A stretch of DNA of 10,820 nt. Origin: an uncultured Collinsella sp. (GTDB lineage Bacteria > Actinomycetota > Coriobacteriia > Coriobacteriales > Coriobacteriaceae). The position numbers and the translations under genes were made by a program. Positions 1 through 4,642 of this stretch are shown piece after piece. Positions within the stretch are counted from its first letter, which is position 1, and each line of letters starts with the position of its first letter. Below the pieces are notes generated by a model. The model did not search any database, was not told where the DNA came from, and saw only the letters and a program-made list of their open reading frames with translations. Location: positions 1 through 10,820 of the forward strand of contig CABUBH010000055.1 in assembly GCA_902489775.1 (NCBI GenBank). The letters run 5' to 3'.

Positions 1-1
1 A

Positions 2-86
2 TTAAGTTTGTCGCGAGTTCCGCACGCAAAGGAAAGCACTTAATGTGCTTTCCGTCTTGCGCAGGACTGTAGAGCAGCAAACTTAA
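2..86. other. Long irregular hairpin, possible structured RNA
   Basis: Seen: a perfect 9-bp outer stem (TTAAGTTTG at 2-10 with CAAACTTAA at 78-86) encloses smaller nested pairings: AG-TCC (16-21, one bulge) with GGACT (64-68), CGCAA (25-29) with TTGCG (57-61), and a 9-bp apical stem GGAAAGCAC (31-39) with GTGCTTTCC (45-53) around a 5-base loop. The whole 85 bases therefore fold as one long hairpin with internal loops, resembling the outline of a small RNA gene more than a terminator, since no T-run follows. The apical loop and internal motifs do not match small SRP RNA, tmRNA or RNase P as I know them. The window starts one base before the outer stem, so upstream context, promoter and strand cannot be judged. 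It could also be the tail of a gene or element to the left. Confidence 0.35.
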
Positions 87-147
87 CCCCCGCCCTCAGC
101 CCCGGAAGCCCTCCCGGATGGCCCCAAAAAATTTTTCAAAAAAGTTG

Positions 148-177
148 TTGCGCGCCGGACAGACTTCTGTGTATACT
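148..177 (+). promoter_or_regulatory. Probable promoter for tRNA-Asp
   Basis: A good -10 hexamer, TATACT (172-177), lies 46 bases before the tRNA. The best -35 candidate is TTGCGC (148-153) with an 18-base spacer; an upstream TTGTTG (145-150) is too far away. The same TATACT -10 occurs in the promoter proposed for the Rrf2 gene. The -10 is convincing, the -35 weak. Confidence 0.5.
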
Positions 178-223
178 AATCCCCGCAGCGCACGCGAGCG
201 GAAACAAACGCGAACGTCTGCCT

Positions 224-301
<78 letters not shown>

Positions 302-310
302 ACGCAATTA

Positions 311-337
311 AAGCCACGTCTTCGGACGTGGCTTTTT
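311..337 (+). terminator. Intrinsic terminator of tRNA-Asp
   Basis: A perfect 10-bp stem, AAGCCACGTC (311-320) with GACGTGGCTT (325-334), closes a TTCG tetraloop, and a run of five T ends at 337. It starts 9 bases after the tRNA CCA end and is a textbook rho-independent terminator. Confidence 0.93.
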
Positions 338-343
338 GCGTTT

Positions 344-383
344 GATGCACTTTGTTTCGATAGAACGATCGCCCCGGTGCATC
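344..383. repeat. Spaced inverted repeat in the tRNA-rrf2 gap
   Basis: GATGCAC (344-350) and GTGCATC (377-383) form a perfect 7-bp inverted repeat separated by 26 bases. It lies in the gap between the tRNA terminator and the Rrf2 promoter (338-471), which otherwise contains no credible gene. It may be an operator or part of a small folded RNA, or chance; nothing else in the gap decides between these. Confidence 0.35.
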
Positions 384-455
384 TTCGCCCAGAATCCCCG
401 CGCCTTCGGGAACGCAAGTAAAATCTAATAAGTATATCTGTCTGAACAACAGCTT

Positions 456-467
456 TGTTGCGCAACA
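456..467. promoter_or_regulatory. Palindrome next to the rrf2 promoter, candidate operator
   Basis: TGTTGCGCAACA is a perfect 12-bp palindrome ending 4 bases before the proposed -35 box of the Rrf2-family gene. Rrf2 regulators bind as dimers to palindromic sites and commonly autoregulate, so this is a natural candidate for the self-operator or for the site of another dimeric regulator. The assignment rests on position and symmetry only. Confidence 0.4.
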
Positions 468-471
468 CCCG

Positions 472-500
472 TTCAACGAGACAGGGGGTTAGGTTATACT
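472..500 (+). promoter_or_regulatory. Probable promoter of the rrf2-mutY unit
   Basis: TTCAAC (472-477) and TATACT (495-500) are separated by exactly 17 bases, a good sigma-70-type arrangement. Transcription would start near 507, giving an unusually long leader of about 150 bases before the start codon at 660. No coding sequence with a ribosome-binding site lies in that leader. Confidence 0.6.
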
Positions 501-554
501 AAACTGCACTGTAGGTCGTATCTGATGCATTTCGCTCCAAGCGCGGCATTCAGT

Positions 555-582
555 GGATATCCGATTTACCATTTGGATGTCC
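555..582. repeat. Direct repeats GGATRTCC in the rrf2 leader
   Basis: GGATATCC (555-562, itself a perfect palindrome) recurs as GGATGTCC (575-582), each preceded by T, with starts exactly 20 bases apart, about two helical turns. This spacing would let two protein units bind the same face of DNA. The function is unknown. Confidence 0.3.
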
Positions 583-607
583 TAGCGGTCATTGGTGTCT
601 CGACACA

Positions 608-634
608 AGCTCGGCCCCGGAGCTCGTTCGAGCT
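608..634 (+). promoter_or_regulatory. Alternative hairpins upstream of the rrf2 start
   Basis: AGCTCG occurs twice (608-613 and 621-626), and its complement CGAGCT follows at 629-634. The second copy gives a tight hairpin (6 bp, TT turn extended by neighbouring bases), while the first copy could pair with the same 3' strand as an alternative. The structure ends about 16 bases before the purine-rich Shine-Dalgarno region (648-656). This geometry could tune translation, but it may be chance in GC-rich DNA. Confidence 0.3.
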
Positions 635-659
635 GTTCCTATTCCTTGGAAGGGGAAAA

Positions 660-1145
660 ATGGACATATCGAGGAAGACTGATTATGCCCTGCGCATGTT
701 GGCGATGCTTGCCGAGGAGCCGGAGCGTTTGCTTTCTGTTCGCACCGCTGCCGAAGAGGTCAATGTGCCGTATTCGTTTGCTCGCTCGATCCAGCACGGC
801 TTGGTCCAGGCCGGTATTGTGGAGAGCCTGCGTGGAGTCCACGGCGGTATGCGCCTCAAGGTCAGCCCGGACGACGTTACCATCCGCCAGGTCGTAGAAG
901 CCGTTCAGGGCCCCATGGTTATGAACGATTGCACCGCGCCCGATGGTGACTGTGCGCGCATGGGCACGTGCTGCTATCATCCCCTGTGGGCCGGAGCCCA
1001 GGCGTTGATGCGCGACTACCTCGATTCCGTTTCGCTCGGCGACATCGTCGCTCACCGCCAGTTCCCGGCCGTCGATCCCAAGTTCGCCGACCGCGAAGCG
1101 TTTCCCGAGTACGCCACCTGCGCGTGCGCTTACCGGGAGGAATAG
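660..1145 (+). CDS. Rrf2-family Fe-S transcriptional regulator
   Basis: The 161-residue product begins MDISRKTDYALRMLAML, the characteristic Rrf2-family start in which the first helix leads into a winged helix-turn-helix domain (about residues 1-80). A GGVHGG-like wing is visible near residue 60 (RGVHGGMRL). The dimerisation helix follows, then a cysteine cluster (NDC, GDC, MGTCC, roughly residues 88-105) matching the region where IscR, NsrR and RsrR bind an Fe-S cluster. It is therefore likely a DNA-binding sensor of Fe-S status, redox stress or nitric oxide. The effector cannot be told from sequence. The start at 660 is chosen because it has a purine-rich ribosome-binding site (AAGGGG at 650-655) and matches the family; the open frame extends to 525, but that extension lacks a binding site. 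It is followed after 21 bases by the mutY-like gene, suggesting co-transcription. The tail has extra cysteines (CACAY). Confidence 0.93.
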   Translation: MDISRKTDYALRMLAMLAEEPERLLSVRTAAEEVNVPYSFARSIQHGLVQAGIVESLRGVHGGMRLKVSPDDVTIRQVVEAVQGPMVMNDCTAPDGDCARMGTCCYHPLWAGAQALMRDYLDSVSLGDIVAHRQFPAVDPKFADREAFPEYATCACAYREE

Positions 1146-1166
1146 CGCCGCATAAGGAGCATAGCC

Positions 1167-2072
1167 ATGATTCAGGACCCCTTTCGTTCGATGATTCGTT
1201 CGGAAGGGGTCCTGCGTTATCGCGACCTTCCGTGGCGCCGCACACGCAATCCGTACATCATCTGGCTCTCCGAGGTCATGCTACAGCAGACGCAGGTGCC
1301 ACGCGTGGAGACGCGTATGCCGGCGTGGCTCGATCGCTTTCCGACCGTGCAGGCGCTTGCCCAGGCTGCGCCTTCGGATGTTTTGGACGCTTGGCAGGGG
1401 ATGGGCTACAACCGACGTGCTCTGGCGCTTCACGGGGCCGCTCAACGGGTCGTAGAGGATTGGGGCGGGGAGTTTCCGCGCGAGACGCACAATCTGGTCG
1501 CGCTGCCCGGTATTGGCCCGGCAACGGCGCAGGGCATTCGTTCGTTTGCGTTTGATCTTCCAGGCGTGTATCTAGAGACCAATGTGCGCACGGTCTTTTT
1601 GCATCATTTCTTTCCCGATGTGCCGGCCGTTCCCGATCGCGAGCTGGTGCCGCTGATTCAAGCCGCCTGTCCGGCGGCCCCTGGTGCGGAGGCGGATGAG
1701 ATTGCGCCCTTTGCCGTGCCTCAAGACGATGCCGACACGCCGCGCGCATGGTATTACGCGTTGCTGGATTACGGCGCGTATCTTAAAAAGACGCTGCCCA
1801 ATCCGTCCAGGCGGTCGGCGGGCTATAGTCGTCAGTCCAAGTTTGAGGGCTCGCGTCGCCAAAAGCGCGCCCACATTGTGCGCATGCTGCTGGCGGCGCG
1901 CGATGGACAACCGGCAGGTATTACGCTCGATGAAGCCGTTGCAGGCGTTAACGAGATGGAGACGGCAGCCGGCCGAGAGCCGGTCGAGCGCGAGCTGGTC
2001 GCAAGCATTCTTGCCGATCTGGAGCGCGAGGGCTTTTGCGGCTCCGAGGGCGATCGTTGGCTGAGTGTGTAG
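1167..2072 (+). CDS. mutY: MutY-like adenine DNA glycosylase lacking the Fe-S cluster
   Basis: This 301-residue protein belongs to the HhH-GPD base-excision family. MutY features in order are LPWR (21-24), WLSEVMLQQTQV (33-44) with the catalytic glutamate at E36, GMGYNRR around Y81, and the helix-hairpin-helix LPGIGPATAQ (113-122). MutY normally removes adenine mispaired with 8-oxoguanine. Two things are odd. The four-cysteine [4Fe-4S] loop is absent: only C168 and C291 exist, and the region after DYGAYLKK instead reads NPSRRSAGYSRQSKFEGSRRQ. The usual second catalytic aspartate is E137 (LETNVRTVF). I recall this ETN and SKFEGS pattern from a divergent clusterless subfamily, so it looks like a real lineage and not decay. 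The C-terminal 70 residues look like a winged helix and there is no NUDIX-like 8-oxoG recognition domain. AAGGAG (1154-1159) sits 7 bases before the ATG. No clear terminator separates it from rubrerythrin. Confidence 0.85.
   Translation: MIQDPFRSMIRSEGVLRYRDLPWRRTRNPYIIWLSEVMLQQTQVPRVETRMPAWLDRFPTVQALAQAAPSDVLDAWQGMGYNRRALALHGAAQRVVEDWGGEFPRETHNLVALPGIGPATAQGIRSFAFDLPGVYLETNVRTVFLHHFFPDVPAVPDRELVPLIQAACPAAPGAEADEIAPFAVPQDDADTPRAWYYALLDYGAYLKKTLPNPSRRSAGYSRQSKFEGSRRQKRAHIVRMLLAARDGQPAGITLDEAVAGVNEMETAAGREPVERELVASILADLEREGFCGSEGDRWLSV
1173..1214 (+). promoter_or_regulatory. Strong hairpin within the first codons of mutY
   Basis: CAGGACCCCTT (1173-1183) pairs perfectly with AAGGGGTCCTG (1204-1214). 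Pairing continues inward with a T-G wobble and two G-C pairs, a TT/TT internal loop, and CGA/TCG closing a TGAT tetraloop centred between 1193 and 1194. The 42-base structure covers codons 3-16, beginning 6 bases after the start codon, where it would interfere with ribosome loading. No T-run follows, so it is not a terminator. Confidence 0.6.
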
Positions 2073-2186
2073 CTCACTCGAATCTGAAGAACGGGATTGT
2101 AAGGTTTAAATTCTCGGCATGAGGGCATCCTTAAAGCAAGGCCGCTCAAAGTCTGTGGGCGGCATGCGTTGAAGGGAAGTACACCT

Positions 2187-2726
2187 ATGGATTTTGAGAA
2201 TTCCCAAACCAAGAAGAACCTCGAGACCGCTTTTGCCGGTGAGTCCCAGGCACACACCAAGTATCGCTACTATGCATCCAAGGCCAAAAAGGACGGCTAC
2301 GTTCAGATCTCGAATATTTTTGCCGAGACGGCGGGCAACGAGTCCGAGCACGCCAAGCTGTGGTTTAAGTATCTGCACGACGGCGCCGTTCCGGGCACTC
2401 TGGACAACCTGCGCGACGCCGCTGCGGGCGAGAACTACGAGTGGACCACGATGTACGACGAGTTCGCCAAGACCGCCGAGGAGGAGGGCTTTGTCGAGAT
2501 CGCCGAGAAGTTCCGTGGCGTCGCCGCCGTCGAGAAGGCCCACGAGGAGCGCTACAACAAACTCGTCGAGCGCATCGAGTCGGGCGAGGTGTTTGAGCGT
2601 GAGGGCGTGAAGGTGTGGAAGTGCCTGAACTGCGGGCACCTGCACGTTGGTGCCGAGGCGCCTGAGGTGTGCCCGGTGTGTAACCACCCGAAGGCGTACT
2701 TTGAGGAGCAGGTGGTGAACTACTAG
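2187..2726 (+). CDS. rbr: Rubrerythrin
   Basis: The 179-residue protein is a classic rubrerythrin, a cytoplasmic enzyme that reduces hydrogen peroxide in anaerobes using electrons passed through rubredoxin-type iron. The N-terminal ferritin-like four-helix domain (about 1-135) shows E19, the ExxH pair E52/H55, E85, and the second ExxH pair E116/H119 expected for the diiron site. The C-terminal rubredoxin domain has CLNC (146-149) and CPVC (162-165), which bind the single iron. Length and domain order are normal. The start at 2187 is preceded by GAAGGGA (2171-2177); an in-frame TTG at 2169 would use part of that binding site and is less likely. The 114 bases upstream contain no obvious strong promoter, so read-through from mutY is possible. 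The 88-base palindrome starts 20 bases after the stop and the terminator at 2883 probably ends its mRNA. Confidence 0.97.
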   Translation: MDFENSQTKKNLETAFAGESQAHTKYRYYASKAKKDGYVQISNIFAETAGNESEHAKLWFKYLHDGAVPGTLDNLRDAAAGENYEWTTMYDEFAKTAEEEGFVEIAEKFRGVAAVEKAHEERYNKLVERIESGEVFEREGVKVWKCLNCGHLHVGAEAPEVCPVCNHPKAYFEEQVVNY

Positions 2727-2745
2727 CGCTTGGCGCTGGCTGCTG

Positions 2746-2833
2746 CGGAGCGCAGGGCGGGAAATGCCTTTCCCTCTCGCTCACGGCTGCGCAGGGTCGC
2801 GCGAGGCAAAGGCATTTCCCGCCCTGCGCTCCG
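2746..2833 (+). repeat. Conserved-core, variable-arm hairpin, copy A
   Basis: The arms 2746-2771 and 2808-2833 are perfectly complementary over 26 bp (outer end CGGAGCGCAGGGC). They enclose a loop that, with the inner arm ends, forms the core 2767-2815 shared with copy B: 49 bases with three differences, at 2789, 2795 and 2799. The core itself begins CCTTTCCCTC and ends GAGGCAAAGG, so its ends also pair. The arms outside the core share no sequence with the arms of copy B apart from the outer 13 bases CGGAGCGCAGGGC, which recur at 3648-3660 next to copy B. The element sits 20 bases after the rubrerythrin stop and 49 bases before a terminator, so it would be transcribed as part of the 3' untranslated RNA. 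The family is not recognised. Confidence 0.9.
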
Positions 2834-2882
2834 GCGTTGGGTCGTCGCGTGCTCGTTACAGAAAAGCTGATAAGAAGTTTGT

Positions 2883-2912
2883 GTGCCGCCCCTTATGGGG
2901 CGGCACGTTTTT
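2883..2912 (+). terminator. Intrinsic terminator after rubrerythrin
   Basis: The 10-bp stem GTGCCGCCCC (2883-2892) and GGGGCGGCAC (2897-2906) encloses TTAT, followed by G and five T (2908-2912). The stem is identical to the terminator at 3813, and the preceding TTTGT is shared as well. Confidence 0.92.
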
Positions 2913-2997
2913 GTGGGGGCCGGTTGGGGCGGTGACGTTGCTTAGAGGGTACACTGGGTAGCGTTGGCTATTCGTTTCCTCTTGTGAGGTGTTGGTT

Positions 2998-3630
2998 ATG
3001 GGTAAGAAGTCTCGGGCTCGGGTTGCTGCGGCGGGAACTCGCAAGGATCCTGGTCGTCGGGTTGCCGAGGGTAAAAAGGCCGATCGTGCTGAGAAGGACA
3101 AGAAGGTTGGCGCGCATGCTCATCCTGAGTGGGCGCCTCACCTCAATACGGCTAGCGAGGATCTGACTGCTAAGTTGTTTACTCTGGTCGAGGTTATCTT
3201 GGGCGTGGTGCCCGTGGTGGTCATTGGCTTGTTCTTGGCTTCGAAAGATGCCACGAGTGTCGATAAACTCACCGATGTCTTTTCTCAGGACCCCTCGATG
3301 GTGGTTACGTTTATCTCTGCGTGCCTGCAGCCGTTTGTGGCGTACATGTTGTACATGATTTATCGCAAATACTGCGAGGGCGACGCTGGTTTTGCCGCCG
3401 GCAACCTGATCGGTCTTTTGTGCTCCGAGATCCTACTGCTCAATATCCCAGGCGTCATCGGTATGGGCATCTTGCTGTGGCGTGTTTGGCGCAACGTCGC
3501 CCCGCACTTTGAGAGCTGGTTGTTTGAGCGTCGTGCAATGGGCGTGCTGGCAGACATTGCGGGCTCGCTCGTGATTTTAGCCTTGGCGTTTATGTGCGCC
3601 ACCGCCGCCCGCGGTCTCGCGGGCATGTAG
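2998..3630 (+). CDS. Membrane protein of unknown function, basic N-terminal tail
   Basis: The 210-residue protein is not recognised. The first 45 residues are strongly basic and hydrophilic (GKKSRARVAAAG, then alternating K, R and E with PGRR and EKDKK), so the tail probably stays in the cytoplasm and could bind nucleic acid, ribosome or membrane surface. About four hydrophobic segments follow, near 62-82, 102-122, 133-161 (possibly two short helices) and 182-205. The segment VAYMLYMIYRKYCEGD joins helix 2 to a charged loop. No catalytic motif, signal peptidase site or transporter signature is apparent. ATG at 2998 is chosen over the in-frame GTG at 2989 because GAGG (2986-2989) stands 8 bases before it. 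A possible -10 TACACT (2950-2955) lacks a good -35. The gene is bracketed by the two hairpin-plus-terminator units, making it an isolated single-gene unit. Confidence 0.85.
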   Translation: MGKKSRARVAAAGTRKDPGRRVAEGKKADRAEKDKKVGAHAHPEWAPHLNTASEDLTAKLFTLVEVILGVVPVVVIGLFLASKDATSVDKLTDVFSQDPSMVVTFISACLQPFVAYMLYMIYRKYCEGDAGFAAGNLIGLLCSEILLLNIPGVIGMGILLWRVWRNVAPHFESWLFERRAMGVLADIAGSLVILALAFMCATAARGLAGM

Positions 3631-3647
3631 TCTGTCCTCACCGACCA

Positions 3648-3682
3648 CGGAGCGCAGGGCAACTGCTGGTTTCACCGCTCCG
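3648..3682. repeat. Small inverted repeat beside copy B
   Basis: CGGAGCG (3648-3654) and CGCTCCG (3676-3682) are perfectly complementary across a 21-base loop. The left 13 bases (CGGAGCGCAGGGC) are identical to the outer end of the copy A arm at 2746-2758. The repeat ends 2 bases before copy B begins, so it looks like part of the same composite element. Confidence 0.6.
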
Positions 3683-3684
3683 GA

Positions 3685-3770
3685 CGTCAGACCCGCGGCG
3701 CATCCCTTTCCCTCTCGCTCACGGCTTCGCAGAGTCACGCGAGGCAAAGGCATGCGCCGCGGGTCTGACG
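3685..3770 (+). repeat. Conserved-core, variable-arm hairpin, copy B
   Basis: The arms 3685-3703 and 3752-3770 are perfectly complementary over 19 bp (CGTCAGACCCGCGGCGCAT). Inside lies the core 3705-3753, which matches copy A at 46 of 49 bases. Additional pairing of CCTTT with AAAGG and CCTC with GAGG extends the stem inward with single mismatches. The arms are unrelated to those of copy A although both sets are perfectly self-complementary. The element is 54 bases after the membrane protein stop codon and 42 bases before the next terminator, repeating the order seen after rubrerythrin. Confidence 0.9.
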
Positions 3771-3812
3771 ACGCGGGCTTGCCAACGAGTTTTGGCTAAT
3801 AGATTGGTTTGT

Positions 3813-3840
3813 GTGCCGCCCCTTTGGGGCGGCACATTTT
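3813..3840 (+). terminator. Intrinsic terminator after the membrane protein
   Basis: The stem GTGCCGCCCC (3813-3822) and GGGGCGGCAC (3826-3835) closes a TTT loop and is followed by ATTTT. It is the same stem as at 2883-2906, preceded by the same TTTGT and followed by a similar GTGTGGGG, so it appears to travel or be maintained together with the hairpin element. Confidence 0.9.
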
Positions 3841-4093
3841 GTGTGGGGTCCCGGTCTCCACAATTTTCGTCAAGCTTTTGGTTAGATTTTGGTCAGTTGG
3901 CGTAAGGGTGGAAGGCCAAAAGATTGCTGGCGAAAAAAGCTCAGAGAAAGTGCTGGTAGGGGAGTTGTTGAGCTTTTCGACAGCTTTTGAGCAAAAGAAA
4001 CTTTGTGGCTATTGCCGGCGATTGCGTTGTCGCGGTCATGGCGGTGCGGGATGCTGGTCGTAAGCGTCGAATGCTCCGATTTTGGAGGCCAGC
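3841..4093. other. Intergenic stretch without a supported gene
   Basis: The gene-free interval between 3630 and 4094 holds, on its left, the small repeat, copy B and the terminator described separately. The remaining 3841-4093 is visibly more A/T-rich than the genes around it. A plus-strand frame runs through it, but it has no start with a ribosome-binding site and no recognisable protein features. A short repeat CTTTTGAGCAAAAG (3983-3996 region) pairs with itself. A promoter for the gene at 4094 is expected here; the only candidate, TTGAGC with TATTGC 17 bases later, is weak. Confidence 0.5.
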
Positions 4094-4516
4094 ATGGATC
4101 TGTTTCTTGAGACTCCGCAGCAACAGGCTGAGCGCATGCTGCGTCAGCAGCAACGACTCATGGAGATGCAAATGCAGGGGGCGGCAGCCCAGCCCCCTGC
4201 GCAAAACGTTACGCCCGCGGTTTCGCCTGCGGGCGAATCGGCACCAGAGGCCTATTCCGTACAGCAAGATTCATATGCGCAGGAGCTCGCGTTCGACAAG
4301 CGTCGTGCGCGTCGTCGCCGCGTGGGCCAGCGCCTGCGCACATTGGCGATGATCGTGCTCATTCCGCTAGGACTTGCGGCGATTTTCTTGGTCTCGTATG
4401 CGCTCACCTGCATCCTCAACGGTGCTTCGCCCGGCGAAGTGCTCCAACATCTGTCAGCCCTCGGCCAGCGCCTAGGCGATGTCATAACAACAATCCGCGC
4501 CGGCTGGGAGAGCTAG
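4094..4516 (+). CDS. Small single-pass membrane protein, unknown function
   Basis: The 140-residue protein is not recognised. Residues 1-30 are rich in glutamine and methionine (PQQQAERMLRQQQRLMEM) and look like a short amphipathic or coiled helix. Residues 31-65 are a low-complexity linker rich in Ala, Pro and Ser. A very basic stretch (FDKRRARRRRVGQRLR, 67-82) precedes one hydrophobic segment (about 84-108), after which a 30-residue tail ends GWES. By the positive-inside rule the long N-terminal part should lie in the cytoplasm and the short tail outside. GGAGG (4084-4088) stands 5 bases before the ATG, which decides the start against the in-frame TTG at 4082. No terminator is clear after it. 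It could be a cell-envelope or division-associated anchor, but nothing in the sequence proves that. Confidence 0.8.
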   Translation: MDLFLETPQQQAERMLRQQQRLMEMQMQGAAAQPPAQNVTPAVSPAGESAPEAYSVQQDSYAQELAFDKRRARRRRVGQRLRTLAMIVLIPLGLAAIFLVSYALTCILNGASPGEVLQHLSALGQRLGDVITTIRAGWES

Positions 4517-4599
4517 CTTCTCTCAAAGGCCGTCTTAGATTTAAAGGATTGCAGTCTCAAACAGGATCTTTTCCTCTGGGCGGTCTAGTCGTGTCACTC

Positions 4600-4628
4600 T
4601 ATAGTATTATTGAAGACGAATAATACTA
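4600..4628 (+). promoter_or_regulatory. Promoter -10 overlapped by an operator-like inverted repeat
   Basis: TAGTATTATT (4602-4611) and AATAATACTA (4619-4628) form a perfect 10-bp inverted repeat with a 7-base spacer. The left arm overlaps TATAGT (4600-4605), the best -10 candidate, and the right arm ends 2 bases before the GGAGGT ribosome-binding site (4631-4636). The -35 is not convincing. Because the downstream gene encodes a helix-turn-helix protein, binding of that protein to this site (autoregulation) is the simplest reading. If transcription begins upstream, the same repeat could form an AU-rich hairpin in the mRNA. Confidence 0.6.
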
Positions 4629-4642
4629 ATGGAGGTGCGCGG

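Noticed and set aside
525..659. N-terminal extension of the Rrf2 regulator from ATG 525
   Set aside because: No ribosome-binding site precedes 525, while the start at 660 has one and gives the canonical family N-terminus.
2746..2833. Copy A as a CRISPR repeat or an IS terminal repeat
   Set aside because: There is no regular repeat-spacer series and no transposase gene or target-site duplication; only two copies 938 bases apart are seen.
2764..2961. Small protein starting in copy A, with FPLAHG and SREAKA also readable in copy B
   Set aside because: The shared peptide is only the conserved core in one frame. Two of its three base differences change the amino acid, no ribosome-binding site is present, and the frame runs through the terminator.
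3809..4063. Plus-strand frame after the second terminator, ending with a Cys/Arg-rich peptide
   Set aside because: It begins inside the terminator stem, has no ribosome-binding site, and shows no domain or codon pattern like its neighbours.
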